From a virus, in IMG/VR virus record IMGVR_UViG_3300044715_001472, positions 1 to 42,575 of that record: DNA of 42,575 nt. One strand, 5' to 3'. Positions within the stretch are counted from its first letter, which is position 1. The number at the start of each line of letters is the position of its first letter. Below the pieces are notes generated by a model, which was not told the origin of the DNA, made no database searches, and saw only the letters and a list, made by a program, of their open reading frames with translations. This document shows positions 27,208 to 34,586 of the stretch, piece after piece. A program made the position numbers and the translations under genes.

Positions 27208-27969
27208 ATGGAATATCAAAATCCTAAAATTAAAAAAGCTCAAAATTCAATAGTTATAATTGATGATTACATCAAAGATGAAGAGCTTCTCAAAGACATA
27301 GAAAACGATCCTACTTTTTTTCCTGCGTCTATGGGTGAAAGTCCAAGGCAATTAAAAACTGGAAATATCTATCATAATGATAACGCTTCCGTATTTTCTC
27401 CTTGGATGTTTTGGGATGGTTGGTGGAGAAGCCCATGCGATACTGTAAAGAAAAGATTAGTTAAAGCTATATGGGAAGATAACTTACCTTGCGATTTGGA
27501 TGAGATAGTTGGTTTTGAATATTGGACAAGAACTTATAATCCCGGCCAGTTTCTTCCAACTCATTTAGACGAAGATACCTTTGTCTACGAAAAAAATGGT
27601 GAATTTAGATGCCCGATGATAGGAGCAGTATACTATGCGCATTTTGAGGTGGACGAGAATGTATATCCTGGTGTTTTGGAAATTCACCCCGGCAGGGTAG
27701 ACGTAGATGTAGTAAAAGAATATGTATTATTAACTACGGAAGAAGATCCATATACAATGACTCATTTAAAAAAATACTATAAACCAATTGGCAAAAGAGA
27801 TATCATTACCTATAGGCCTAATAGAGTTGTATATTTTGACGCAGGACGCATATTACATGGTACTACTCCAAGTGGTGAAAATAGTCAAAGATTTATAGTT
27901 GGAATTAATGTATGGCATAAAGACGACCCTCCTTCAGGCTATGAGGAGAAATTATTTTTTGTAGAATAA
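27208..27969 (+). CDS. 2-oxoglutarate/Fe(II) oxygenase (pair member 2)
   Basis: A 253-residue paralogue of the preceding gene, 2 bases downstream of its stop. His119 and Asp121 (LPTHLDEDTF), His217 (GRILHGTTPS) and Arg228 (NSQRFIVG) form the expected triad and anchor. WDGWWRSP, FEYWTRTYNPGQF and INVWHKDDPP are shared with member 1. It has an insert of about 30 residues between the HxD and distal His compared with its partner, which may change substrate access. Confidence 0.85.
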   Translation: MEYQNPKIKKAQNSIVIIDDYIKDEELLKDIENDPTFFPASMGESPRQLKTGNIYHNDNASVFSPWMFWDGWWRSPCDTVKKRLVKAIWEDNLPCDLDEIVGFEYWTRTYNPGQFLPTHLDEDTFVYEKNGEFRCPMIGAVYYAHFEVDENVYPGVLEIHPGRVDVDVVKEYVLLTTEEDPYTMTHLKKYYKPIGKRDIITYRPNRVVYFDAGRILHGTTPSGENSQRFIVGINVWHKDDPPSGYEEKLFFVE

Positions 27970-27988
27970 AAATGTTTTGGTTTTGTAG

Positions 27989-27994
27989 TATAAT
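27989..27994 (+). promoter_or_regulatory. Putative sigma70-type promoter (-10 TATAAT)
   Basis: TGTAGTATAATATAAAC in the 57-base gap carries an exact TATAAT (27989-27994) 33 bases before the next ATG, which itself follows GTGAGGATCAT. No convincing -35 is seen (TTTTGG about 17 bases upstream is a poor match). Confidence 0.4.
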
Positions 27995-28026
27995 ATAAAC
28001 CTTAGTAAAATTAATGTGAGGATCAT

Positions 28027-28329
28027 ATGATTGGTGAATGGAAAATGGTGATAGATACGCCGTTTGGTGATGAAAACTATAATCTTAAATTAGACGCCAT
28101 AACTCCACATGTTTCAGGTAGTATTTCCACAGAGATGGGTTCCGCTATTTTTGATAATGGCAAATTACAAAATGGAAAATTGGAAATAAAATTTAATGTT
28201 GACACACCACAAAAAGCTTCTATTAAAATAGAAGGTAACTTTCTATATAATAGCATCATGGGAACTGTGCAAATAGACGAATATCCAAAAATGATTTTTA
28301 AGGCAGATTCATATAATGTCAATATATAA
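28027..28329 (+). CDS. Small beta-barrel-like hypothetical protein
   Basis: A 100-residue protein resembling small bacterial beta-sandwich/lipocalin-like domains: GEWKMVIDTPFGDENYNLKL, then VSGSISTEMGSAIFDNGKLQ and IEGNFLYNSIMGTVQIDEYP. Repeated strand-turn Gly positions fit an antiparallel barrel. Similar bacterial proteins are uncharacterised. It overlaps the peroxidase-like gene by 14 bases, so their products may be made together. Confidence 0.55.
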   Translation: MIGEWKMVIDTPFGDENYNLKLDAITPHVSGSISTEMGSAIFDNGKLQNGKLEIKFNVDTPQKASIKIEGNFLYNSIMGTVQIDEYPKMIFKADSYNVNI

Positions 28330-28930
28330 CATACCAATTAGAACTATAGATGGTGAAGAAGACGGTCTATCTAAGTACAAGGGAAAGCTAACATTGATGG
28401 TTAACGTTTCCAGCAAAGCAGGCTATGAACCACAATGTTCAAGAGTTTGGTCCTATGCCAGAACTTGTAGACAGCTTTGGCAGCTTCAAAAAGTGCATGA
28501 TGAATTTAAAGATAGAGGATTCTCTGTTTTAGCATTTCCCTGTAATCAATTTGCTTCTACAGAACCTGGAACTAATGAAGAAATAAGTGCGTTTATAAAA
28601 GAGCACTACCCTTTTGTCACGTTTCCATTTTTTGAAAAAATAGATGTAAATGGAAAAAATGAACATCCTCTTTTTTCTGCGTTAAAGGGCAACGAAAAGA
28701 GAAGCTACTCTGACACCGCTGCAAACCAATCAGACGCAGCTCAGAAGGGTCAGAATGTAGCTGGACAAGCTATAGCTAGAATCCCTCATGGATATGAAAA
28801 GTTTATGGTCAGTAAAGATGGAGTTATGGTTGCAAGATTTAATTGGCAAGACATGCCACTAGACGAAATACCAAGAATACAAGGTGCCGGATGGACGATT
28901 AGAGAAGCGATAGATGAGGTATTGGGATGA
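28316..28930 (+). CDS. Glutathione-peroxidase-like protein lacking the peroxidatic cysteine
   Basis: A 204-residue thioredoxin-fold protein of the glutathione peroxidase family. NVSSKAGYEPQC takes the place of the usual NVASKCGxxPQY: the peroxidatic Cys is Ala and the PQY Tyr is Cys. After it there is an extra segment of about 12 residues (SRVWSYARTCRQ) before LWQLQKVHDEFKDRGFSVLA. FPCNQF and EPGTNEEISAFIK are conserved, as is YEKFMVSKDG. A peroxidase of normal mechanism is therefore unlikely unless one of the relocated Cys (in PQC or ARTC) takes over. Its stop overlaps the next start (ATGA). Confidence 0.8.
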   Translation: MSIYNIPIRTIDGEEDGLSKYKGKLTLMVNVSSKAGYEPQCSRVWSYARTCRQLWQLQKVHDEFKDRGFSVLAFPCNQFASTEPGTNEEISAFIKEHYPFVTFPFFEKIDVNGKNEHPLFSALKGNEKRSYSDTAANQSDAAQKGQNVAGQAIARIPHGYEKFMVSKDGVMVARFNWQDMPLDEIPRIQGAGWTIREAIDEVLG

Positions 28931-30054
28931 ACGAAGGCGATCAAAGACGTAGTAAGACAGCTTATCCAGTTTCTCCTGCAATAGGAGAAGATGAGCTTAA
29001 AGAAATAGGAAGCCTTGAAGCTGTAGTTTTAGCTCCTGGAATAGTTGTTCTCAAGAATGCTTTTCAAATGGATGAAAATTTAGTTTTAGATTATATAGAT
29101 TCAGAGTCTGAAGCAGCACATAGGAATAGATGGACATGGGTAACCGGAGATGATGGTGAGAGATATGGAATTAATGAAGACGGATTTAAATATGAAGAAA
29201 AAGATGTCCCCTGTACTCCGATAAGGATTCTTGCTCCAGTCAATCCAAACAGTACTGAACAGATAAAAGATTTTTTCATTTACTTAGAAGATCAAATATA
29301 TAAATCTCTTTTAAAATACATAGATCACTATCCACTAATGTTGGGTAGTATCTGGTGGAAAACAAGAGGTCACATTCTTAGATACGGCGATGGAGGAGTG
29401 CTAGGTTGTCACGCTGACAATGATACTAACTATAAAGTCAGTAAGGGTATCAGATACATGCCGAGAGGCATGATGGCATCTAGGCAAACATGTGGTGCAT
29501 TAGTATACTTTAATGATTGCGTTGAATCAGAAGAAGAACTGAATGGAAAAAATTTTATGGGTGGACATTTAAATTTTGTTCATCTTGGAGTATCTTATGT
29601 TCCAAAAAAAGGAGATATAATATTTTTCCCAACAAACTATTTGGCTGCGCATGAAGTAGGGAAAATGGGAGATGGAGTAAGATATACTTATCTTACATTC
29701 TTTGGACAGGGTTCAAGCGAACCTGCAACAAACATTCTTATATCAGAAGCAGATGAAAGTTTTGAATGGTGCCCTCCTGTTTGGATGGACAATATTTATG
29801 ATGATTATGAACTATATTGCAGATCTCCCTTTTCAATGTATAGCAATTTAAATATAGAAAAAAGCGGTGTTCAAATGGGATGGAATCCTATTTATCAAGT
29901 TAGAAGCGTTGTGCAATATGCAGAAACATCAAATGTAGAATCTATAGAAAAATCAAATGATAAACAAGACGCAAGTAGTAATGAACAAATGATAGGCAAA
30001 GCATGCGATGGTCAACCAGAAGTGAATATACAGTATGTCAATAAAGTATCATAA
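28927..30054 (+). CDS. 2-oxoglutarate/Fe(II) oxygenase (large tandem type)
   Basis: A 375-residue oxygenase, the longest here. Ligands His162 and Asp164 (GCHADND) and His242 (LAAHEVG), anchor Arg252 (GVRYTYL). IWWKTRGHILRYGDGG, LVYFNDCVESEEELNGKNF and KKGDIIFFPTNY are shared with the four other large paralogues that follow. A C-terminal extension of about 100 residues (WCPPVWMDNIYDDYELYC, then a Ser/Asn/Glu-rich tail) may bind another protein. It is coupled to the peroxidase-like gene by ATGA and overlaps the next oxygenase by 20 bases. Confidence 0.85.
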   Translation: MNEGDQRRSKTAYPVSPAIGEDELKEIGSLEAVVLAPGIVVLKNAFQMDENLVLDYIDSESEAAHRNRWTWVTGDDGERYGINEDGFKYEEKDVPCTPIRILAPVNPNSTEQIKDFFIYLEDQIYKSLLKYIDHYPLMLGSIWWKTRGHILRYGDGGVLGCHADNDTNYKVSKGIRYMPRGMMASRQTCGALVYFNDCVESEEELNGKNFMGGHLNFVHLGVSYVPKKGDIIFFPTNYLAAHEVGKMGDGVRYTYLTFFGQGSSEPATNILISEADESFEWCPPVWMDNIYDDYELYCRSPFSMYSNLNIEKSGVQMGWNPIYQVRSVVQYAETSNVESIEKSNDKQDASSNEQMIGKACDGQPEVNIQYVNKVS

Positions 30055-30832
30055 TCATGGTGGTGGAGTAGTTTCATTTGATAACGTTATTAACGTAGAT
30101 CAAGCATTTTTAAAAGAATACGTTTCATGGCTACAAGAAAAAGAAGAAACTATTTTTACTTACGTAGAAAAAGATGGTATAACTTCTGCAGTAAATAAAA
30201 CAAACTTTAAATTTGAATTAAGCGATGTACTTAAAGCTCCAGAAAGATTTGCCACCTATGGCAGAACGCTTACTGAAGAGCGAAAACAATTTATGCAAGC
30301 ATGTACAGACGGCCTGTATAAATGCGTAGTGCAGTATTGCTTGCTTTACCCGGAAGTTACTCCCTCTATATGGTGGAAAACCAGTGGCCACATAGCAGGT
30401 TACAATAATGGTAGGGGCATAGGTCCTCATTGTGATGATACAATCCAGTTTGAGTTTGACGAAATGCCAAAGAATGAATTCCCAATCCACAATACACTCA
30501 GCAGCGCTTTATACCTTAACGACTGTGTGGAGAATGAAGATCAGCTTAATGGTGAGAATTTTACTGGTGGGCATATAAAATTTAAATATACAGGCTTAGA
30601 TTATATGCCTAAGGCAGGTAGCGCTGTTGTCTATCCATCTAACTATATTGGCACACATGAAGTCACTCCTGTAATAAATGGTTCACGATATGTGTTTTTA
30701 GAATTTTTTGCTTATGGAATACCAAAAAGTGCAGATGGAACATCTGGCAATGGAGATAATCTTGAATGGCTTCCAAATATAAGAAACGATGTATTGAGTC
30801 TGCAGGACTATAATGAGCAGTTAATGCCCTAA
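30035..30832 (+). CDS. 2-oxoglutarate/Fe(II) oxygenase (large tandem type)
   Basis: A 265-residue oxygenase most like the one at 33363 (shared EYVSWLQ/EYMSWMR, EDGI/KDGI and SDxxKAPERF). Ligands His132 and Asp134 (GPHCDDT) and His208 (GTHEVTP), anchor Arg218 (GSRYVFL). IWWKTSGHIAGYNNG and LYLNDCVENEDQLNGENFTG are conserved. It ends convergent with, and overlapping by 4 bases, the minus-strand oxygenase. Confidence 0.85.
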   Translation: MSIKYHNHGGGVVSFDNVINVDQAFLKEYVSWLQEKEETIFTYVEKDGITSAVNKTNFKFELSDVLKAPERFATYGRTLTEERKQFMQACTDGLYKCVVQYCLLYPEVTPSIWWKTSGHIAGYNNGRGIGPHCDDTIQFEFDEMPKNEFPIHNTLSSALYLNDCVENEDQLNGENFTGGHIKFKYTGLDYMPKAGSAVVYPSNYIGTHEVTPVINGSRYVFLEFFAYGIPKSADGTSGNGDNLEWLPNIRNDVLSLQDYNEQLMP

Positions 30833-31461
30833 ATATTTCTGTCCTTTTTGTCTGAGCACCAAAAGGATGGACTCATCATTCTAATTCCAGAAGTAACTTC
30901 TTCAACACGATGTGAATAGCGTATTGTGGTTGGAAATAGTAATAGCATATTTGGCTCAGGTTTTATTTTTATATTGATCTCTGTAAAATGTAAAAGTCCA
31001 CCTTCAAAATCTTCATTAAAATAAAATACACTACTATAATCTCTATGTGGATGACCACCATAAGTAGGCACATCTACACTTCCATCCCAGTGTGTTCGTA
31101 TCCCTTCTCCTGGAAAAAATACAACTACACTAGCATCTTTTTCTTCATATATTGTAGTTTGATATATTGAAGACAAATTTTCTCTCGTCTTATTTAAAAA
31201 TTCGGTTTTGTAAGGCTCTATAAAGTGAACGCTCGATGAAGGTACTTTAACTTTAGTTTTAGGAGGATTATCATTTTTATATTCCGGATAGTATTCATAA
31301 TCAATGTCTTGATATGTTATATTTTCATCTTTATTGCATGAAAGTATTTTTAATGATATATCTGAATACAATAAATCAAAAGCATCTTCCGTAAAATAGT
31401 TCTTGATCTGATATATTTCTTCTGCGATTCTTACAGGATTTGTTTTAATTTGCATAACCAT
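30829..31461 (-). CDS. 2-oxoglutarate/Fe(II) oxygenase (minus strand)
   Basis: A 210-residue oxygenase related to the other minus-strand one by size and core. Ligands His124 and Asp126 (IRTHWDGS) and His184 (YSHRVEEV), anchor Arg194 (GIRMMSP). VFYFNEDFEGGLLHF is the core strand pair. It is encoded within a run of plus-strand paralogues, so it can be expressed independently of them or antisense to read-through transcripts. A second ATG (residue 3) is an alternative start. Confidence 0.83.
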   Translation of the reverse strand: MVMQIKTNPVRIAEEIYQIKNYFTEDAFDLLYSDISLKILSCNKDENITYQDIDYEYYPEYKNDNPPKTKVKVPSSSVHFIEPYKTEFLNKTRENLSSIYQTTIYEEKDASVVVFFPGEGIRTHWDGSVDVPTYGGHPHRDYSSVFYFNEDFEGGLLHFTEINIKIKPEPNMLLLFPTTIRYSHRVEEVTSGIRMMSPSFWCSDKKDRNI

Positions 31462-31512
31462 ACGCTATACTGTATCATATAATGATTGACTCAATGATGA
31501 AAAACAATCATT
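31462..31512 (+). promoter_or_regulatory. Divergent promoter region with inverted repeat
   Basis: ACGCTATACTGTATCATATAATG follows the minus-gene start and repeats the ACGCTAT of 20613. An 8-base inverted repeat AATGATTG (31481-31488) / CAATCATT (31505-31512) is centred before the plus-strand gene at 31548. It may be an operator or a transcript hairpin; function inferred. Confidence 0.35.
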
Positions 31513-31547
31513 TCACACAGTCTAGTTAGCAGAGGCAGCCTAGGGCC

Positions 31548-32483
31548 ATGATGTTCGAAATTAAAGAAGAAAACATAGAAGTGCACAAAATGGGAATTGT
31601 TCTTTTTAAGAACGTAATTCCGATGGAAAGCCATGAGTACATACTAGATTTTGCAAGATCACTAAGACTTAAGGCTTTAAAGGACGATTTTACTTTTATT
31701 AAAGATGAATTTGGTGATCCAATTTATGCAGTAAACAGAAGTGGCCATAGGTATTCATTGGAAGATGTAGAAATAGCCTGTAATCATATAATGAATTTTC
31801 TTGATGGTAGCTTGGATCAAAAGTATCATAACTTTTTTCAAGCTTGCGAAGATGTGCTGTATTACTGCATGCTAAGGTATGTAGAGTTTTATCCTATGAT
31901 GCTACCCTGTTTATGGTGGAGAACCCAGGGCCATATAGTTGGATATGGAAAAGGTGGAAGATTTGGAAAACACTGCGACAACGACATCAACTATCAGCCA
32001 GGAGCAGAACCAGATCAACAACTTGCAATAAGAAATGTTTTAGGTGGATTAATTTACTTCAATAACTCTGTATCTTCTTTGGATCAAGTAAGAAGTGAAA
32101 ATGATTATGTAGGCGGAGAAATAGTTTTTCCTTACGCAGACTTTACTTATTCTCCAAAATCTGGAGATGTATTAATGTTTCCTTCTAACTACTTAGCAAC
32201 TCATCAAGTCATGGAATGTCAAGAGGGTGAAAGATATGCATACGTTGGTTACTTTTCACAGGGTTCTAATCATATAGAAAAAGGTGTTAACATTAGAGAT
32301 CCATCAGATGTAATGGACAGTGGTCAAGTATGGATGCCTAGAATAGTTAATGATTATTTAGATCAAATTGAAAAAAAGTATGCAAAAGACGATGAGCAAA
32401 AAATATACTTATTAACCGAAGCAGCAAAAAGAACCCTAACAAGCAATAATACAAATAAAGAAATTGAAAAAAATGATATTTAA
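31548..32483 (+). CDS. 2-oxoglutarate/Fe(II) oxygenase (large tandem type)
   Basis: A 311-residue oxygenase. Ligands His142 and Asp144 (GKHCDND) and His219 (LATHQVM), anchor Arg229 (GERYAYV). LWWRTQGHIVGYGKGG, LIYFNNSVSSLDQV and KSGDVLMFPSNY match the paralogues. The N-terminus (MMFEIKEENIEVHKMGIVLF) also resembles that of the gene at 20673. The C-terminal Lys/Asn-rich tail overlaps the next gene. The second ATG at 31551 could also be the start. Confidence 0.85.
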   Translation: MMFEIKEENIEVHKMGIVLFKNVIPMESHEYILDFARSLRLKALKDDFTFIKDEFGDPIYAVNRSGHRYSLEDVEIACNHIMNFLDGSLDQKYHNFFQACEDVLYYCMLRYVEFYPMMLPCLWWRTQGHIVGYGKGGRFGKHCDNDINYQPGAEPDQQLAIRNVLGGLIYFNNSVSSLDQVRSENDYVGGEIVFPYADFTYSPKSGDVLMFPSNYLATHQVMECQEGERYAYVGYFSQGSNHIEKGVNIRDPSDVMDSGQVWMPRIVNDYLDQIEKKYAKDDEQKIYLLTEAAKRTLTSNNTNKEIEKNDI

Positions 32484-33354
32484 TAAAGTAAAACCAAAAC
32501 ACTTAGGTGGTGGAGTAGTAGTATTTGAGAATTGCTTAAGCTTAGATTGGGTTAATCTACTCAAGAAATCTGATGAGCTAATCCAAGAAGAGTGGAATGA
32601 GATGTACACTCCTGGACTTAACCCTGAAACTAACGAAGAAATATATGTAAATAAGAGTGGTTATTTTTTCAACAAAAGCAGTATAGATCAAATGCCCAAA
32701 AGAGCTAGCGCTATCCATTATAGTGATAGTGATGATCTTCGTAACCTCTTATCTTTTATAGAATCTTCAAAAGATAAATGTTTGCTACAATACTTTGAGT
32801 TATTTCCATTAGCATACAAATGTGTATGGTGGAAAGTCAAAGGTCATATTCTTCAATACCCAAAAAATGTTTACCTTGGTTCTCATTCAGATACTAGTGC
32901 TGATTATATTTACGATGTATTGGAACCAAAAGATCAGTTAGCTTTAAGAAATGTAATTAGTATTTTAGTATACTTTAATGATTCCGTTGACAATGAAGAA
33001 GAATTAGATGGAAACAATTACATGGGTGGTCATCATTATTTTAATTATTTAGATATAGATTATTCTCCCAAAAAAGGAGACGTACTACTCTTTCCATCCA
33101 ATTACATGGCTGCTCATGAAGTTAAACCTGTAATAGAGGGATTTAGATACAGTTATCTTGGATGGTATAGCCAAGGGACTCCTAATCAAGAAGTGCATGA
33201 ATACGTGTCAGACCCATTAAAAGATCCCGAGTTATCAAAAAAATCTACCAATGTGTATATGCCGACGCTGAGAGAAGATCTAAAAAATCACTTATTAGAA
33301 TCTGGATACAAAGAAGATTCTCCTCAATTCTACATAACTAAATCCAACTACTAA
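32464..33354 (+). CDS. 2-oxoglutarate/Fe(II) oxygenase (large tandem type)
   Basis: Up to 296 residues from TTG 32464; the in-frame ATG 32473 is equally possible. Numbered from the TTG: His141 and Asp143 (GSHSDTS), His218 (AAHEVKP), Arg228 (GFRYSYL). VWWKVKGHILQYPK, LVYFNDSVDNEEELDGNNY and KKGDVLLFPSNYM are shared with the paralogues, closest to 28927. It overlaps the preceding gene by up to 20 bases, the same arrangement as 28927/30035, consistent with duplication of a two-gene unit. Confidence 0.84.
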   Translation: MKKMIFNKVKPKHLGGGVVVFENCLSLDWVNLLKKSDELIQEEWNEMYTPGLNPETNEEIYVNKSGYFFNKSSIDQMPKRASAIHYSDSDDLRNLLSFIESSKDKCLLQYFELFPLAYKCVWWKVKGHILQYPKNVYLGSHSDTSADYIYDVLEPKDQLALRNVISILVYFNDSVDNEEELDGNNYMGGHHYFNYLDIDYSPKKGDVLLFPSNYMAAHEVKPVIEGFRYSYLGWYSQGTPNQEVHEYVSDPLKDPELSKKSTNVYMPTLREDLKNHLLESGYKEDSPQFYITKSNY

Positions 33355-33362
33355 GGAACATC

Positions 33363-34169
33363 GTGGAATCAAAACACATCGGAATGGGCGTGGTCATAAT
33401 TGATAATGTAATCAATATAGATCAAGATCTTCTTTTTGAGTATATGAGTTGGATGCGTAAAAATGAAGAAAGTACTTTTACCTACCATGAAGAAGATGGG
33501 ATTAAGTACGCCACTAATAAAACTGGTTTTAAATTTAATTTATCAGATATAGCAAAAGCACCTGAAAGATTCTTAGACACAAAAGGCAATCAGTTAGGCA
33601 TTGAAGCTCCCCAGAAGTACATAGATTTTATAGATTCACTAGAAGATGCAATCTATGATGCTCTTGTAGAATACTGTTGTTATTTTCCGGACGCAGCAGG
33701 AACTTCTTGGTGGAGACCTAACGGTCACATAGCCGGATATAAAAACGGGCAAGGAATAGGTCAACACTGCGACGATCAAGTCCCTTACGAATGGGGTAAA
33801 CCAACCGGTAGTCAGGTATCAATGCATAATAGCTCTAGTATTAACTTGTACTTAAATGACTGCGTAGAAACAGAAGATCAATTAAACGACTATAATTATA
33901 CTGGCGGAGAATTACATTTTCCAAATATACCAACGGTATGGAAACCAAAAGCGGGCTCAGTGGCAATATATCCTTCTAGTTATATTGGTAGACATGAAGT
34001 CCTTCCGGTCTCAGCAGGTCAGAGATACGCCTACTTGAGCATAGCTTGTTATGGTACATCTTTTGACCGAGAAGAGTTAGTCGGGCAAGAGAGTGAATAT
34101 AAATACTGGATGCCAAACTTAAACTCTGATTACAGGAATAGATTAAATACAAAAAATTATTCCCTTTAA
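33363..34169 (+). CDS. 2-oxoglutarate/Fe(II) oxygenase (large tandem type)
   Basis: A 268-residue oxygenase from GTG 33363, with AAGGAAC upstream. Ligands His135 and Asp137 (GQHCDDQ) and His211 (GRHEVLP), anchor Arg221 (GQRYAYL). SWWRPNGHIAGYKNG and LYLNDCVETEDQLNDYNYTG mark it as sister of 30035. It is the last gene of the oxygenase island; virion genes resume after it. Confidence 0.85.
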   Translation: MESKHIGMGVVIIDNVINIDQDLLFEYMSWMRKNEESTFTYHEEDGIKYATNKTGFKFNLSDIAKAPERFLDTKGNQLGIEAPQKYIDFIDSLEDAIYDALVEYCCYFPDAAGTSWWRPNGHIAGYKNGQGIGQHCDDQVPYEWGKPTGSQVSMHNSSSINLYLNDCVETEDQLNDYNYTGGELHFPNIPTVWKPKAGSVAIYPSSYIGRHEVLPVSAGQRYAYLSIACYGTSFDREELVGQESEYKYWMPNLNSDYRNRLNTKNYSL

Positions 34170-34182
34170 TAATAAGGAATAA

Positions 34183-34205
34183 GTGCATTACTATTAAAGT
34201 ATAAC
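34183..34205 (+). promoter_or_regulatory. Putative promoter after the oxygenase island
   Basis: GTGCATTACTATTAAAGTATAAC contains the TTACTAT core shared with 13380 and 38747. It lies in the 57-base gap where virion genes resume. Confidence 0.35.
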
Positions 34206-34226
34206 TATAAAGAATGGACTTTGTAC

Positions 34227-34520
34227 ATGGCTACCTATAATCAAGCAGATATGACATACAATGAACCATCAATATCATACGCTGGTACTTTAATTATAAA
34301 TGTACAAGGTTTGCCAAATCCTATCATCCTTAATGGCATAAATGTAATCACAAGCACAAGGCAGGATTACTCTACTGCGTCAACTATAGGTGTTATATCA
34401 ATAGACTATGCTCCAACTGGAATAATAACTCTAGAAGTTGGAAGCAGCCAATCAGGGCAACTCTTAAACTCTCTAGGTTCGATTAGGACTTCTGGCGAGA
34501 TTGTAGTAGAGCTAATTTAA
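34227..34520 (+). CDS. Small beta-rich hypothetical protein
   Basis: 97 residues from ATG 34227 (an in-frame TTG lies 6 bases upstream). Beta-rich, with NEPSISYAGTLIINVQGLPN, IGVISIDYAPTGIITLEVGS and a terminal GEIVVELI strand. No family recognised; Thr/Ser/Ile/Gly composition suits a small virion or tail-tip protein. It stands alone between two promoter-like gaps. Confidence 0.5.
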   Translation: MATYNQADMTYNEPSISYAGTLIINVQGLPNPIILNGINVITSTRQDYSTASTIGVISIDYAPTGIITLEVGSSQSGQLLNSLGSIRTSGEIVVELI

Positions 34521-34542
34521 CTCTTAGAATTAAGCTTTTAAA

Positions 34543-34562
34543 ACACTACTATATTAACATAA
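34543..34562 (+). promoter_or_regulatory. Putative late promoter motif (ACACTACTAT...TAACATA)
   Basis: ACACTACTATATTAACATAA differs from the pre-portal sequence ACACTACTATTTAACATAG (6777-6795) by one inserted base and the last position. Both lie 25-45 bases before structural genes, which supports a shared regulatory element. Confidence 0.5.
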
Positions 34563-34586
34563 TCCACTAAACTTTGAGGTAATGTA

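Noticed and set aside
19952-34169. Oxygenases as nucleic-acid modifying (TET/JBP or AlkB) enzymes
   Set aside because: The short cores, motif spacing and WW(K/R)/GGEL-type strands look like prolyl-hydroxylase-type enzymes, and no DNA-modification partner genes are seen nearby. Not fully excluded.
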